Below, piece by piece: positions 18,165 through 29,335 of a stretch of DNA of 64,000 nt. The number at the start of each line of letters is the position of its first letter. Position 1 is the stretch's first letter. The notes below the pieces were generated by a model. The model saw nothing but the letters and a program-made list of their open reading frames with translations. It had not been told where the DNA came from and did no database searches. Source of the stretch: CAYQLT01 sp964418425 (GTDB taxonomy: Bacteria; Bacillota; Limnochordia; Limnochordales; Geochordaceae). The stretch lies in NCBI GenBank assembly GCA_964418425.1, contig CAYQLT010000006.1, positions 36,578 through 100,577 on the forward strand. Direction: 5' to 3'. Position numbers and translations under genes: made by a program.

Positions 18165-19112
18165 TCATGATGGCTTGGGGTGCAGGCAGAGGTCAACGGC
18201 CGCCACCTCCGGCGGGCAGCGCCAGCGAAGAGGCGGGCCGATGGTGCCAACCCCCCGGTTCACGTACAGCCAGGTCGAACCGACCCGGTGCACCCCCTCC
18301 ACGTAGCGGTGGCGGTGCACCCAGCGAGACCACACCGGGCCGAGCAGGGGAAAGACCAGCTGCCCGCCGTGGGTGTCGCCCACCAGCACCAGCGCCCCGC
18401 ACCGTTCCGCCGGCTGGTGCTCCAAAACGTGGTAGGAGTGGGCCAGGGTGACCCTGACCGTCACAAGCCGGGCAGGCGCCTCGGCCGTCCGGTCTGCGCC
18501 TGGCCAGGCCGCAGCCGGACGGCTCAGCGCCAGCGGCAGGTCATCCCGACCCAGATCCGGGGAGTCCACACCCACCAGCTCGACCCCTATCCCCTTCGCC
18601 CCCATCACGACCCGCCGGTTGAGCAGCACGGTCGCCCCCGCCTGCTCCAGGCAGGAGAGGACGAAGCGGGCCACATGGGGGCGTTCGTGGTCGTGGTTGC
18701 CCAGCACCGCCGCCGCAGGGGCCGCAGCGGTGAGGCGGCGCAAATACGCGGCCAGCGGGGCACCCCAGCTGAGGCGATCCACAAAGTCGCCCGTGAGAAC
18801 CACCACATCCGGTCCCAGGCGCCTCACAGCCTCCAAAGCCAGCCGGTGCGCGCCGCCGGGCCAGCGGTGCAGGTGCAGGTCGCTCAGGTGAACCAGTCGC
18901 AAGCAGGCGACGCCGGCAGGGCGCAGCACCGCCTCCTGCGGTGTCGCCCTTCGCCGGGAAAGAAGGACAAGCGCCGCCTGCCCGGCCGCCGGGCGCACCT
19001 CGAACACCAGATGCTCGACGACCAGCCGGGCGGCTTCCCGCAAGCCGGCGACGGCGGCAGCCGCCGCGGCCGCCGCCGCACCCCCTGCGGCGAAAGCCCA
19101 CCAGCCCTCCAA
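18165..19112 (-). CDS. Membrane-anchored metallophosphoesterase (YkuE/YaeI-like)
   Basis: This 315-residue calcineurin-type phosphoesterase has HLSDLHLHRWPGG (motif I), VVVLTGDFVDR (II), VLGNHDHERPH (III), RVTLAHSYH (IV, with Ser where Pro is common) and LVLVGDTHGGQLVFP (V), followed by YVNRGVGTIGPPLRWRCPPEV, typical of the YkuE/YaeI group. The N-terminus has one hydrophobic segment (WWAFAAGGAAAAAAAAAVAG) that probably anchors it. Motif V has GDTHGGQ where the family usually has GHTHGGQ. TTG 19112, 24 nt after the upstream stop, follows GGGAG. Members act on UDP-diacylglucosamine-type lipids or cyclic nucleotides; the substrate here is unknown. Confidence 0.88.
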   Translation of the reverse strand: MEGWWAFAAGGAAAAAAAAAVAGLREAARLVVEHLVFEVRPAAGQAALVLLSRRRATPQEAVLRPAGVACLRLVHLSDLHLHRWPGGAHRLALEAVRRLGPDVVVLTGDFVDRLSWGAPLAAYLRRLTAAAPAAAVLGNHDHERPHVARFVLSCLEQAGATVLLNRRVVMGAKGIGVELVGVDSPDLGRDDLPLALSRPAAAWPGADRTAEAPARLVTVRVTLAHSYHVLEHQPAERCGALVLVGDTHGGQLVFPLLGPVWSRWVHRHRYVEGVHRVGSTWLYVNRGVGTIGPPLRWRCPPEVAAVDLCLHPKPS

Positions 19113-19135
19113 CTTCCGCTCCCGGGCCCCCGCCC

Positions 19136-19726
19136 CTAATCTTCGCTGCCGTCGTCGTTTTCCTCGCCGGCGGCGCGGCGGGCGGCCCCGGAGCGCTGTC
19201 CCGGCGTGGACGGCGCCGCAGGCCCGCCCGCCGGCGAAGAGGGTCGGGAACGGACCGGGCTGGCCGCCACGGCGTCGATGGAGATGAGCACGGCCCGTCC
19301 CCAGTTGGTGAGCTGGGCGTGGCGGACCTCCCACCGGGTCTCGCTGCGGCGGCGGTTTCGGAAGAAGACTGTCACCAGACCCGCGCGGCATAGCGCCATC
19401 AGGGCCTCCTCCACGGCCTGGGGAGTGCGCCCGCTGCGCAACGCATCCCGCAGGATGAGGCGGTACGGCCGGCCCTCCGCCAGCTGTGCGCCCATCTGGC
19501 GGGCCAGTTCGAAGGTCGCCGCGCTGAGGGCCCCCCGCAGCTCATCCAGCGTTGCTTTCGCCAGCCCCCGCAGCTGCTGGCCGATGGGAACGGGACACAG
19601 GCACGGCCCGTCCGGCTCCCGGGCCACCAGATGCTGGCGGCGAACCAGGTACGGGCCGTGCTGCGCCCAAGGTAGCCACACCTTGTCGGGAAGCTCGTCA
19701 GGCCTGGCAGCGATCGCTCTGATCAC
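19136..19726 (-). CDS. Uncharacterised protein with winged-helix-like core
   Basis: This 196-residue soluble protein is not recognised. The centre (~aa 85-140: YRLILRDALRSGRTPQAVEEALMALCRAGL, then VTVFFRNRRRSETRWEVRHAQLT) has the helix-helix-strand-strand rhythm of a winged helix. The last ~45 residues are low-complexity and acidic. An N-terminal CLCPVPIG segment has only two cysteines. GTG 19726 opens the cluster running to nfo, so it may be the first gene of that transcript. Possible roles are DNA binding or a structural adaptor; neither is shown. Confidence 0.6.
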   Translation of the reverse strand: MIRAIAARPDELPDKVWLPWAQHGPYLVRRQHLVAREPDGPCLCPVPIGQQLRGLAKATLDELRGALSAATFELARQMGAQLAEGRPYRLILRDALRSGRTPQAVEEALMALCRAGLVTVFFRNRRRSETRWEVRHAQLTNWGRAVLISIDAVAASPVRSRPSSPAGGPAAPSTPGQRSGAARRAAGEENDDGSED

Positions 19727-19963
19727 CGACCCTGACCAAGGGGGAAGCTTACGCGGGTCTCCACGGTCTCAACCGTCACGGCCCGGCATTTCGCCCCCTC
19801 CCGGCAGCCTTCCTTGTGAGGCAGGCGGCGACCCGGCGAGATGGGCCGTGAGCCGGCCTGCCGCTGCTGGCACTGGCCCCGCCCGGCGCGAAGATGGTAT
19901 CGTGGGGCTGCAGGCGCCCGAAGCGGGCCCCAAGGGACAGACCACCCGCAAGGGAGGGGCCGC

Positions 19964-20389
19964 ATGCGCTCGATCGCAGCCCTCATCGTCGCCCTCGATG
20001 AACTGGCCGCCCTGGGTGGCACGGCCGGCGGGGAGCCGACCGTGTGGACCCGGTTGGCCCGGCAAGGGAGAGACGTCTGGCTGGTGGCCTCTGGGGCGGC
20101 CGAGCCGCTGCTGCCCCATGGAGTTCACCGGGCTACATCCCTGCAGGAGGCGGCACGCCAGTGCCCGGTTCCGGGCAGCCGCGTGCTGGTGGTGGGTGCC
20201 GACCCGTCCGCATCGGTACGTTTTGCCAACCGGCACCGGCTCACCTCGGTGCTCATCGACCCCGGCGACGGCTCCGGGGCGGAAGGTCTGGAAGAGGTTC
20301 CCGATTTCACCCTCGGCTCCGTGTGGGAGCTTCCGGCGCTTTTGGAGCGCCTGGAACGGGATCCCGCCGACTTCGAAGGAACGGAGTGA
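19964..20389 (+). CDS. Degenerate HAD-like small protein
   Basis: This 141-residue protein resembles the second half of a HAD-superfamily hydrolase: VPGSRVLVVGADPSASVRFANRHRL, then TSVLIDPGDG and PDFTLGSVWELPALLERL, i.e. the motif III/IV region with GADP where GDxxxxD is usual. No DxDx(T/V) nucleophile motif is present, so it is unlikely to be an active phosphatase. ATG 19964 follows AAGGGAGGGG. It stands alone on the plus strand between divergent and convergent minus-strand genes. It could be a trimmed HAD relative with a binding role or a decaying gene. Confidence 0.55.
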   Translation: MRSIAALIVALDELAALGGTAGGEPTVWTRLARQGRDVWLVASGAAEPLLPHGVHRATSLQEAARQCPVPGSRVLVVGADPSASVRFANRHRLTSVLIDPGDGSGAEGLEEVPDFTLGSVWELPALLERLERDPADFEGTE

Positions 20390-20459
20390 CGGAGCCGAGC
20401 AACGGCCGTTGCCCGGCCCCGTCCCCCGACGCCCCCTGGCCTGTGCGGCAGCTGCCTGT

Positions 20460-21032
20460 TTACAGCCCCCAGCCCGGACCCATCATACCGCCCCGGAAGC
20501 CCGGGTGGTGCCAGCGACCGCCTCCATACCCGTAACCCCGGTGGGGCATGCCGCCCCAGCCGAAGCGGCCGAAGGTTCGAAGGCGGGCCCGCTGTTCGTC
20601 CGTCAAGACCGCCAGCGCCCGCAGGTTCGCCCCCGCGTAGATGGCGGAGATCTCCCCCCGAAGCGCCGCGATCTCTTTCACCAGGGACTGCACCCGGGCG
20701 ATGTCCGGCACATCCTTGGCGTACTCGGAGGCGAGCTCCTGCCGCTTGCTCAGAAGCTGGCTTTGCAGCCCCTGCGCTTCCGTCACGGCCTGGCGGCGGA
20801 TCTCATCGATCTGCTTCACCTGCTCGTCGGTGAGCTGCAGAGCCTGCCATCCGTACCCTGCTCGCGGCCCTGCCGCCGGGGCCTGCCCGCCGGCCATGGG
20901 GCCGGCAGCCGGTGCTCGCCAGATGCCCGCGGCCACCGCGGAGACGGACGCCATGGTCACCACAGCCACCAGGCCAACCGCCAGGACGACCCATCGCCTG
21001 GAGTTTTGGACCCTGAGGCTTCTCCACACCAT
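20460..21032 (-). CDS. Spy/CpxP-like periplasmic protein
   Basis: This 190-residue exported protein has an N-terminal signal/anchor (WVVLAVGLVAVVTMASVSAVAA), a helical domain with two LTxxQ-type motifs (LQLTDEQVKQIDEIR and LAVLTDEQRARLRTF) separated by coiled-coil-like helices, and a Gly/His/Met/Tyr-rich tail (HRGYGYGGGRWHHPGF, GMMGPGWG). This is the Spy/CpxP/ZraP layout of periplasmic chaperones or zinc-binding proteins; the His/Met-rich tail suggests metal binding. ATG 21032 follows GGAAGGGGCGG. An exported LTxxQ protein is more usual in diderms, which bears on the cell envelope type. Confidence 0.75.
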   Translation of the reverse strand: MVWRSLRVQNSRRWVVLAVGLVAVVTMASVSAVAAGIWRAPAAGPMAGGQAPAAGPRAGYGWQALQLTDEQVKQIDEIRRQAVTEAQGLQSQLLSKRQELASEYAKDVPDIARVQSLVKEIAALRGEISAIYAGANLRALAVLTDEQRARLRTFGRFGWGGMPHRGYGYGGGRWHHPGFRGGMMGPGWGL

Positions 21033-21223
21033 CCCGACCGCCCCTTCCATCGGGCCGCCCTGCACGGGGCAGCCCCCTTCGCACCCCCAATCTACCCGGG
21101 CGGCGTGCAGAGCCCGTGAAGAGATCATGAAGGCTCTCTGTTGGCCCTCTGGGAATTCCGCGCGGCGGGGGGCGTCGTGCGTCCCGGCCGCTCCACCATC
21201 GACGGCAAGCGGTCCCCCCGGCC

Positions 21224-22495
21224 CTACAGGGCGAGATCTGCGAACAGCCGGATGCGCACCGGGGCTCCGGCGGGAAGCTCTGAAACCTCCGGCGGGATCA
21301 TGACCAGCGCGTTGGCGTCCGCCATGGAGCGCACCGAGGCGGACGACTGCATGGGCACAGGCTCCGCCGTCCACCGGCCATCCGCCTGCAGCGATGCCCG
21401 GGCGCGCACCAGCCGCAGTCGGCCGGGGGCCATCCGCAGGGGGCTCGCCAGCTGCCCCATGGTCTCGGGAGGACGCCATCTGCGCCCGAGCCAGGCGGCC
21501 AGGAAGGGGCGTATGAAAAGCTCCGCCGAAACCATCGCTCCCCCGGGCGTGCCGGGAAGCCCGAAGACCGGCTTGCCATCCCACAGCCCGAAGCAAAACG
21601 GCCGGCCGGGCCGGATGGCCACCCGGTGCACCAGCCAGCGCACCCCCAGCGCCTCCAGGGCAGGTCGCACCAGATCCTTCAAGCCCACGCTCATGCCGCC
21701 GGTGAACACCAGGGCGCCGGCGTCCGAAGCCATGGCAAGCGCCGTCTTTTGCAGGGCCGCCCGGTCGTCGGGAACGATCCCGCACAGGCGGGGGCAGGCG
21801 CCCCACGCCGCAAGCTGAGCCGCCACCCCGTACGCGTTGCTGTTGCGCACCTGACCGGGCGCCAGCTCAGCCTGCTCCACGGGCACCACCTCGTCGCCCG
21901 TGGCGGCCAGCGCGATCACCGGCCGCACCCGCACCGGCACCCGGCTGACGCCCAGCGCGGCCAGCAGAGAGATCTGGCCCGGCGTGAGGCAACTTCCCGC
22001 GGGAATGACCACCTCACCCGGCGCGGCATCCTCTCCCGCCGGAAAGGTGAAGGCGCCCGGCTGCACCGCCCGCTGGATCCAGACGGTCTCCCCGTCCAGG
22101 CGAGCCAGTTCCTGGGGCACCACGGCGTCGCTGCCGGCGGGCAGCGGAACCCCCGTCATGATTCGCACGCAAAAGCCCGGCTCCACCCGAAACGGCTGCC
22201 CCGAACCGGCGGTCAGGGTCCCGAGCAGCCTTACCGGGCGCGGCGTCTGGGGCCCGGCCCCCGACACATCCGAAGCCCGCACCGCAAAGCCGTCCATGGA
22301 GGCCCTCGGCAGGGAGGGGAAAGCCTGGGAGGATCTCACATCCGTGGCCAGCACGCGCCCGGCCGCCTGCTGCAGCGGCACCGTCTCCTCCGCAAGCGCC
22401 ACCAGAGCCGGCACTTGCTGGAGGATGCGGTCCCGAGCCTGTTCGTACTCCTCCAGCCCTTCCAGCCCCACCTCAGGAGCCGGCCTTGCCTCCAC
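21224..22495 (-). CDS. moeA: Molybdopterin molybdotransferase
   Basis: This 423-residue enzyme inserts molybdate into adenylylated molybdopterin. Landmarks are SLPRASMDGFAVRA, VRIMTGVPLPAGSDAVVPQE, GEDAAPGEVVIPAG, LAATGDEVV, NSNAYGVAAQL, FTGGMSVGLKDLVRPAL and VFGLPGTPGGAMVSAELFIRP; the C-terminal domain IV is present. GTG 22495 overlaps the cutA end by 23 nt. It is the last gene of the ten-gene minus-strand block beginning at livG. No other Mo-cofactor gene is visible in the window, so this is a stray member of that pathway. Confidence 0.95.
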   Translation of the reverse strand: MEARPAPEVGLEGLEEYEQARDRILQQVPALVALAEETVPLQQAAGRVLATDVRSSQAFPSLPRASMDGFAVRASDVSGAGPQTPRPVRLLGTLTAGSGQPFRVEPGFCVRIMTGVPLPAGSDAVVPQELARLDGETVWIQRAVQPGAFTFPAGEDAAPGEVVIPAGSCLTPGQISLLAALGVSRVPVRVRPVIALAATGDEVVPVEQAELAPGQVRNSNAYGVAAQLAAWGACPRLCGIVPDDRAALQKTALAMASDAGALVFTGGMSVGLKDLVRPALEALGVRWLVHRVAIRPGRPFCFGLWDGKPVFGLPGTPGGAMVSAELFIRPFLAAWLGRRWRPPETMGQLASPLRMAPGRLRLVRARASLQADGRWTAEPVPMQSSASVRSMADANALVMIPPEVSELPAGAPVRIRLFADLAL

Positions 22496-22943
22496 CGCCG
22501 CCCGTCCCCTTCTGGCCGGCCGGCAGGTCGCCGGCAGGCAGGCGAATCTCTTCCCGCATCCACGCCAGGTACGCCGGATTGAGATCCGAAAGCGGCACCA
22601 CCGAGATGGCGGGAACCCGGTAGCTGTGCAGCTCCCGCACCGCCTGCATCACGGCGCCCACGGCCTCGGGAAGGGTCTTGAGCAAAAGCAGGGCTTCTCC
22701 GTCCTCCACCAGCCGGCCCTCCCACCAGTAGTACGAGCCGATGGCCGGCACCACGTTGGCACAGGCCGCCAGGCGCCGCTCCACCATGGCCCGGCCGATC
22801 CGTCGCGCCTCCTCCTCGGTGGCCGCGGTGATGTACACCAGGCACCCGGGACCCGACGGCAGCCCCGCTCCGGTGGCGGAAGCCGCCGCCGCGCTCCTTT
22901 GGCCTCCCGATGACCCGATGGCACCTTCGCCGTCTGCGCGCAT
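22473..22943 (-). CDS. cutA: Divalent-cation tolerance protein CutA1 family
   Basis: This 156-residue small trimeric protein is linked to copper/divalent-cation tolerance. The core ~aa 33-135 shows VYITAATEEEARRIGRAMVERRLAACANVVPAIGS, YYWWEGRLVEDGEALLLLKTLPE and ELHSYRVPAISVVPL, the conserved CutA1 elements. An N-terminal Gly/Ala-rich extension (~30 aa) and a Gly-rich tail are extra. ATG 22943 is 19 nt after the B12-binding subunit gene; the ribosome-binding site is weak, so translation may be coupled. Confidence 0.92.
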   Translation of the reverse strand: MRADGEGAIGSSGGQRSAAAASATGAGLPSGPGCLVYITAATEEEARRIGRAMVERRLAACANVVPAIGSYYWWEGRLVEDGEALLLLKTLPEAVGAVMQAVRELHSYRVPAISVVPLSDLNPAYLAWMREEIRLPAGDLPAGQKGTGGGGGKAGS

Positions 22944-22962
22944 GGACGATCCGCCCCAACTC

Positions 22963-23462
22963 TCAGCGGCGGGCGGTCCCGCCGCCTTCGGCCACCTTCG
23001 CCCCCGGGACAGGACGTCGTCGTGCCTCTCCCAGGGTGCGGATGTAGCCCACGATGTCGGCCAGGTCGCTCCCGGGCCCGAAAACCCTTCGCACCCCTGC
23101 GGCGACCAGCCCCGGCACGTCGTCAGCCGGGATGGTCCCCCCGACCACCACGGGGACGTCCCCGATGCCGAGCGCCTGCAGGCGCTGGAGCACCTGCGGG
23201 ATGAGGGTGTTGTGGGCGCCGGACAGGATGCTGATGGCCACCACGTCCACATCCTCATCCAGGGCAGTCCGGGCCACCTCGTCCGGGGTACGAAACAGCC
23301 CGGAGTAGATGACCTCCATGCCGGCGTCCCGAAGGGCCCGGACGATCACCTTGATGCCCCGGTCGTGCCCGTCAAGGCCGACTTTGGCGGCCAGCACCCG
23401 CACCGGCGGGCCGGGCGCCGGCTCCCGCACCCCCTGGTGGGCCGGCTGCGGGACCGCACCCA

Positions 23463-23463
<1 letters not shown>
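22963..23463 (-). CDS. icmB: B12-binding small subunit of acyl-CoA mutase
   Basis: This 166-residue cobalamin-binding protein supplies the B12 domain for the large subunit encoded just upstream. It shows the base-off/His-on signature D31-G-H33-D-R-G36 in VGLDGHDRGIKV, followed by VVAISILSGAHNTL (SxL) and VPVVVGGTIPADDV. Unlike fused mutases it is a separate chain, as in IcmB and in split archaeal-type mutases. The ATG overlaps the large-subunit TGA by one base (TGATG), giving tight coupling and probably equal synthesis. Whether it is icmB or a methylmalonyl-CoA mutase small chain depends on the partner's specificity residues, which favour icmB. Confidence 0.85.
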
Positions 23464-25121
<1,658 letters not shown>

Positions 25122-25139
25122 GGCGCCTCGCCCTCCCCA

Positions 25140-25925
<786 letters not shown>

Positions 25926-26058
25926 CGCCCGGCTCCCCCCGATTCGGCCGCCCTGCCTTCCGGGGCCCTCAGGCAACCGCTGCGGGCCCCCTGGGGACCA
26001 GCGGCTGTTCGCGGCCCCATCGCCTCGGAGGGCCCCTTGCCGCTCAGCCCGCCGTCCG

Positions 26059-27297
26059 TCAGCCGGCGGGCCGGAACTCCCCCAGGAAGTCCAGCCGATC
26101 CTGCGCGGCGTTGAGGCGGTACAGGTAGACGAAGTCCGCCCCCCAGTGCCGCTGGGGCCTAAAGGTGATGGGCGGGGCCACGCCGCCCGTCTCAAACTCC
26201 CGCAGGGACTCCAGGGCCTCCTTGACCCCCGGGCCGGTAGGGGTGCGGGCCCGGCGCAGCGCCTCGATCACCACCTGAGCGGTCACCACGCCCTGGGCAT
26301 AGTGCGGCGGGCGCACCTGGATGTCCGGGTGGTAGCGCCGGTTGAGGCTGCGCACGAAATCCATCCCGGGCACCTGGGTCGGCCACGTGACCATCGCGGA
26401 GGTGGTGATGACGCCGTCCGCATTGGCGCCCGCCAGGTGGAGAAGCTCCTCGCCGCCGGCGTAGTGGATGGCCAGGTACTGCGCTCGCAGCCCGTTGCGG
26501 CGGGCGTCCCTCAGGAAGACGGCCACCGGCTGGGCGACGTTTTGAAACAGGACGAACTCCGCCCGGTTGCGCCGCAGGTCCAGCACCTGGCTGGTGGCGT
26601 CCAGCACGTCGGACGCCAGCTCCTGCTGCGCCACCACCTCCATGCCCAGCTCTTCGGCCCGGGCCCGCCCGGCCGCCAGAGGAGACCGACCGTAGGGGGA
26701 GGGGTGGACGTTGAAGGCGATGCGCGGCTTTTGCCCCGGACGGCGCAGCTGATTTTGGACGTAGTCGACCAAAACCCGCATGTGGTCGTCGTAGGTCATG
26801 CTGACGAAGAAGTTGTACTCGCCCGGCTCCTCCAAGAGCCCCTTGTGAAAGGACGCCGACAGGACCGGCACCCGCGCGGCGTTGATCTCCGGCTTCATCA
26901 CCAGGTTGGGCCCGGTCCCCCAGGTGATCGCGGCCACGATCTTCTCGTCGGCGATGAACCGCCGGATGGCCGTGAGGGCGGTCTGGGGATTGTACTGGTC
27001 GTCGGTCCAGACCAGCTCCACCCGCACCGGCCCCGAAGCCGTCTCCACCACGCCGCCTTTCTCCTCCGAAAGCCACCGGAAGTAGTCCCGGATGCCGTCC
27101 GCGTAATGCACGCCCACGTCGCTGGTCGGCCCGGTGTAGGTCACCACGGCGCCCACCTTCACGACCGGGGGCTGGGCCAGGGCGAAAGACGCCAGGGCCG
27201 CCCACGCGACCGCCGCCAGGATCCCTGCCACCGCAAAGCCGGACCACCTCTGCTTCGCACCGCAGCCCACGACGCCGACCCCTCGCACCATCCGCAA
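26059..27297 (-). CDS. livK: Periplasmic/extracellular substrate-binding protein, LivK/HAAT type
   Basis: This 412-residue binding protein captures the substrate of the Liv importer. A signal peptide (GFAVAGILAAVAWAALASFALAQ) lacks a lipobox Cys, so the protein is predicted to be released into a periplasm-like space. The mature region starts VVKVGAVVTYTGPTSDVGVHYADGI and shows the type I periplasmic-binding fold (VWTDDQYNPQTALTAIRRFI; AAITWGTGPNLVMKPEINAARVPVLSAS). The ligand cannot be read from sequence; the family spans branched-chain amino acids, aromatic acids and short carboxylates. Start is TTG 27297 (6 nt after AGAGGG) or ATG 27291. Confidence 0.9.
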   Translation of the reverse strand: MRMVRGVGVVGCGAKQRWSGFAVAGILAAVAWAALASFALAQPPVVKVGAVVTYTGPTSDVGVHYADGIRDYFRWLSEEKGGVVETASGPVRVELVWTDDQYNPQTALTAIRRFIADEKIVAAITWGTGPNLVMKPEINAARVPVLSASFHKGLLEEPGEYNFFVSMTYDDHMRVLVDYVQNQLRRPGQKPRIAFNVHPSPYGRSPLAAGRARAEELGMEVVAQQELASDVLDATSQVLDLRRNRAEFVLFQNVAQPVAVFLRDARRNGLRAQYLAIHYAGGEELLHLAGANADGVITTSAMVTWPTQVPGMDFVRSLNRRYHPDIQVRPPHYAQGVVTAQVVIEALRRARTPTGPGVKEALESLREFETGGVAPPITFRPQRHWGADFVYLYRLNAAQDRLDFLGEFRPAG

Positions 27298-27389
27298 GCA
27301 CCACCCTCTCCCTTTCCGATGGGACTGCGCCGGCCATCCCGCCGCCCCGGTCCGAGCGGCCCTGCGTGCCGTCGGGCCCGTTTCGGCCC

Positions 27390-28439
27390 TCAGTACCGGA
27401 ACGGCCAGTGGTTGAAGTAGGCCTTGACGACCCGCCAGCGGTCCGCCAGGCCTTCCGGCTCCCACACCAAAAAGGCCACGATCACCGCGCCGAAGGCCGC
27501 GTAGCGAAGCCCTATGAAGAGGTTGGAGGACCCCGGCAGCGCCGCGCTCAGCGCGTCCGCCAGCACCCGCAGAACCTCCGGCAGCAGCGTGATGACCACG
27601 GCTCCCAGCACCGACCCCAGCACGGAACCCAGCCCGCCGACGATGATCATGGCCAGATACTCCACCGACAAAAGCACTCCGAACCGCTCCGCCGACACCA
27701 CCCCGGTCAGGTAGGCCCAGAGGGCTCCCGCCACCCCCACGTAGGACGCGCTGACGAAGAAGGCCAGCAGCTTGTAAGTGAAGACGGGGATACCCATGGC
27801 CGCTGCCGCCCGGTCGTTATCCCGGATGGCCAGCCACGCCCGGCCCACCCGGGTGCGCAGCACATTGAGCGCCCCCCACCCCATGAGGAAGGCGATCCCG
27901 ACCAGCAGCAGACCGTACGCCCGGCCCCGTCCCAGCTCCCATGGCCCCACCCGGGGTGGCGGCAGCGTCAGGTAGGAGGTGCCACCTCCGGAGCTGTCCA
28001 CCCACGTGAAGACGAAGGAGAGAACCACCTGTGCCGCCAGCGTGGCCAGCGCCAGGTACAACCCCTTCACACGCAGGGACGGCACCCCGAAGAACGCGCC
28101 CACCCCGGCGGTGGCGAACCCCGCGAGCACGACGCTGACCACGAAAGGCATCCCCGCCTGCGCCAGCATGCCGGCCGCATACGCCCCGACCCCCATGAAG
28201 GCGCCGTGGCCCAAGGAGATCTGCCCCGTATTGCCGGTAAGCAGGTTCAGCCCCAAAGCCCCGACGGTGAACACCGCCACCAGCTGCAGGAGGAACAGGG
28301 GATACTCTCCCACCATCCAGGGCAAAGCCGCGCCCAACAGGAGCACGGCGACGATGAACAACCGCCCGGTGTCGGTCTCGAACAGGGCCATCTCGTCCAC
28401 GTAGCGGGTCTTGTAGTTGCCGCACCCGGAAAACTGCAA
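27390..28439 (-). CDS. livM: ABC transporter permease LivM
   Basis: This 349-residue inner-membrane permease of the Liv importer has ~9-10 hydrophobic segments, the LivM core GLNLLTGNTGQISLGHGAFMGVGAYAAG and the cytoplasmic coupling motif LRTRVGRAWLAIRDNDRAAAAMGI. The N-terminal FSGCGNYKTRYVDEMALF matches the short conserved leader of this LivM group and supports TTG 28439 (AAAGGG upstream) over the later ATG. It starts 5 nt after livH. The 92-nt gap to livK is one of the few non-coding spots in the block. Confidence 0.93.
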   Translation of the reverse strand: MQFSGCGNYKTRYVDEMALFETDTGRLFIVAVLLLGAALPWMVGEYPLFLLQLVAVFTVGALGLNLLTGNTGQISLGHGAFMGVGAYAAGMLAQAGMPFVVSVVLAGFATAGVGAFFGVPSLRVKGLYLALATLAAQVVLSFVFTWVDSSGGGTSYLTLPPPRVGPWELGRGRAYGLLLVGIAFLMGWGALNVLRTRVGRAWLAIRDNDRAAAAMGIPVFTYKLLAFFVSASYVGVAGALWAYLTGVVSAERFGVLLSVEYLAMIIVGGLGSVLGSVLGAVVITLLPEVLRVLADALSAALPGSSNLFIGLRYAAFGAVIVAFLVWEPEGLADRWRVVKAYFNHWPFRY

Positions 28440-28444
28440 GGGGA

Positions 28445-29335
28445 TCAGACCCTTTCGATCTCCACGGTTCCGAAGAGCCCGTAGGGGCGAGCCATCAGCA
28501 CCAGCACCAGCACCACGAAGGGCACCACCTGCCGAAGGCTGACGCCCACCAGGGGATCCAGGTAGCCGGCGGTCAGGTTCTCCAGGATCCCCACCAGGAT
28601 CCCCCCGACCACGGCTCCGGGGATGCTGTCCAGCCCCCCGGCGATGACCGCGGGGAAGACCATCAACCCGATGGCGCTGACGCCGTCGGTGCTCAGGCTG
28701 GTCAGGTTGCCCACCACGTAACCCGACGCGACGGCGCTGACCAGGGCTACGGCCCAGGCCAGCGCGAAGACCCGCCGCACACTCACCCCCAGCGCCAGGG
28801 CAGCCTGCTGGTCGTCGGCCACCGCTCGCATGGAGATGCCCGTGATGCTGCGGCGGAAAAACAGCGAGAAAGCCCCGATGAAGACCGCCGCGAGGCCCAG
28901 CGCGAAGAGCTGCAGAGGCGAGAGGTAGACCATCTCCCCCAGCGCGATGGGAACATCGGGCAGCATGGGCGGGAACCGGAAGTACCCCGGCCCCCACACC
29001 AGGTACATGAACCCCTTCAGGATGCTGGACAGCCCGATGGTGGCCATGATCACCGAGACCGCCGGCTTGCCGATGAAGGGCCTCAGCATGGCCCGCTCCA
29101 GCACCAGACCCAGCACGTAGAAGGTGGCAGCCGCCAAAAGCAGCCCCACCGGGAGGGGAAGCCGCAGGGCCAGGGCGTACCAGAGCACGGCAAAGGCCCC
29201 CAGGGCCACGAACTCACCGTGCGCGAAGTTGATGACCCGGCTGGACTTGTAGATGAGGACGAAGCCCAGCGCGGCCAGGCTGTAGATGCTGCCCATCACC
29301 ACGCCGTTAGCCAGCAACTGAAGCAGGAAGTCCAT
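28445..29335 (-). CDS. livH: ABC transporter permease LivH
   Basis: This 296-residue permease is the partner of LivM. It begins MDFLLQLLANGVVMGSIYSLAALGFVLIYKSSRVINFAHGEF, the classic LivH start, and has eight or so membrane segments with the coupling motif GISMRAVADDQQAALALGVSVRRV and the loop GGLDSIPGAVVGGILVG. ATG 29335 lies inside the 3' end of the acyl-CoA synthetase gene (29-nt overlap), so the two are translated from one message. Confidence 0.95.
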   Translation of the reverse strand: MDFLLQLLANGVVMGSIYSLAALGFVLIYKSSRVINFAHGEFVALGAFAVLWYALALRLPLPVGLLLAAATFYVLGLVLERAMLRPFIGKPAVSVIMATIGLSSILKGFMYLVWGPGYFRFPPMLPDVPIALGEMVYLSPLQLFALGLAAVFIGAFSLFFRRSITGISMRAVADDQQAALALGVSVRRVFALAWAVALVSAVASGYVVGNLTSLSTDGVSAIGLMVFPAVIAGGLDSIPGAVVGGILVGILENLTAGYLDPLVGVSLRQVVPFVVLVLVLMARPYGLFGTVEIERV

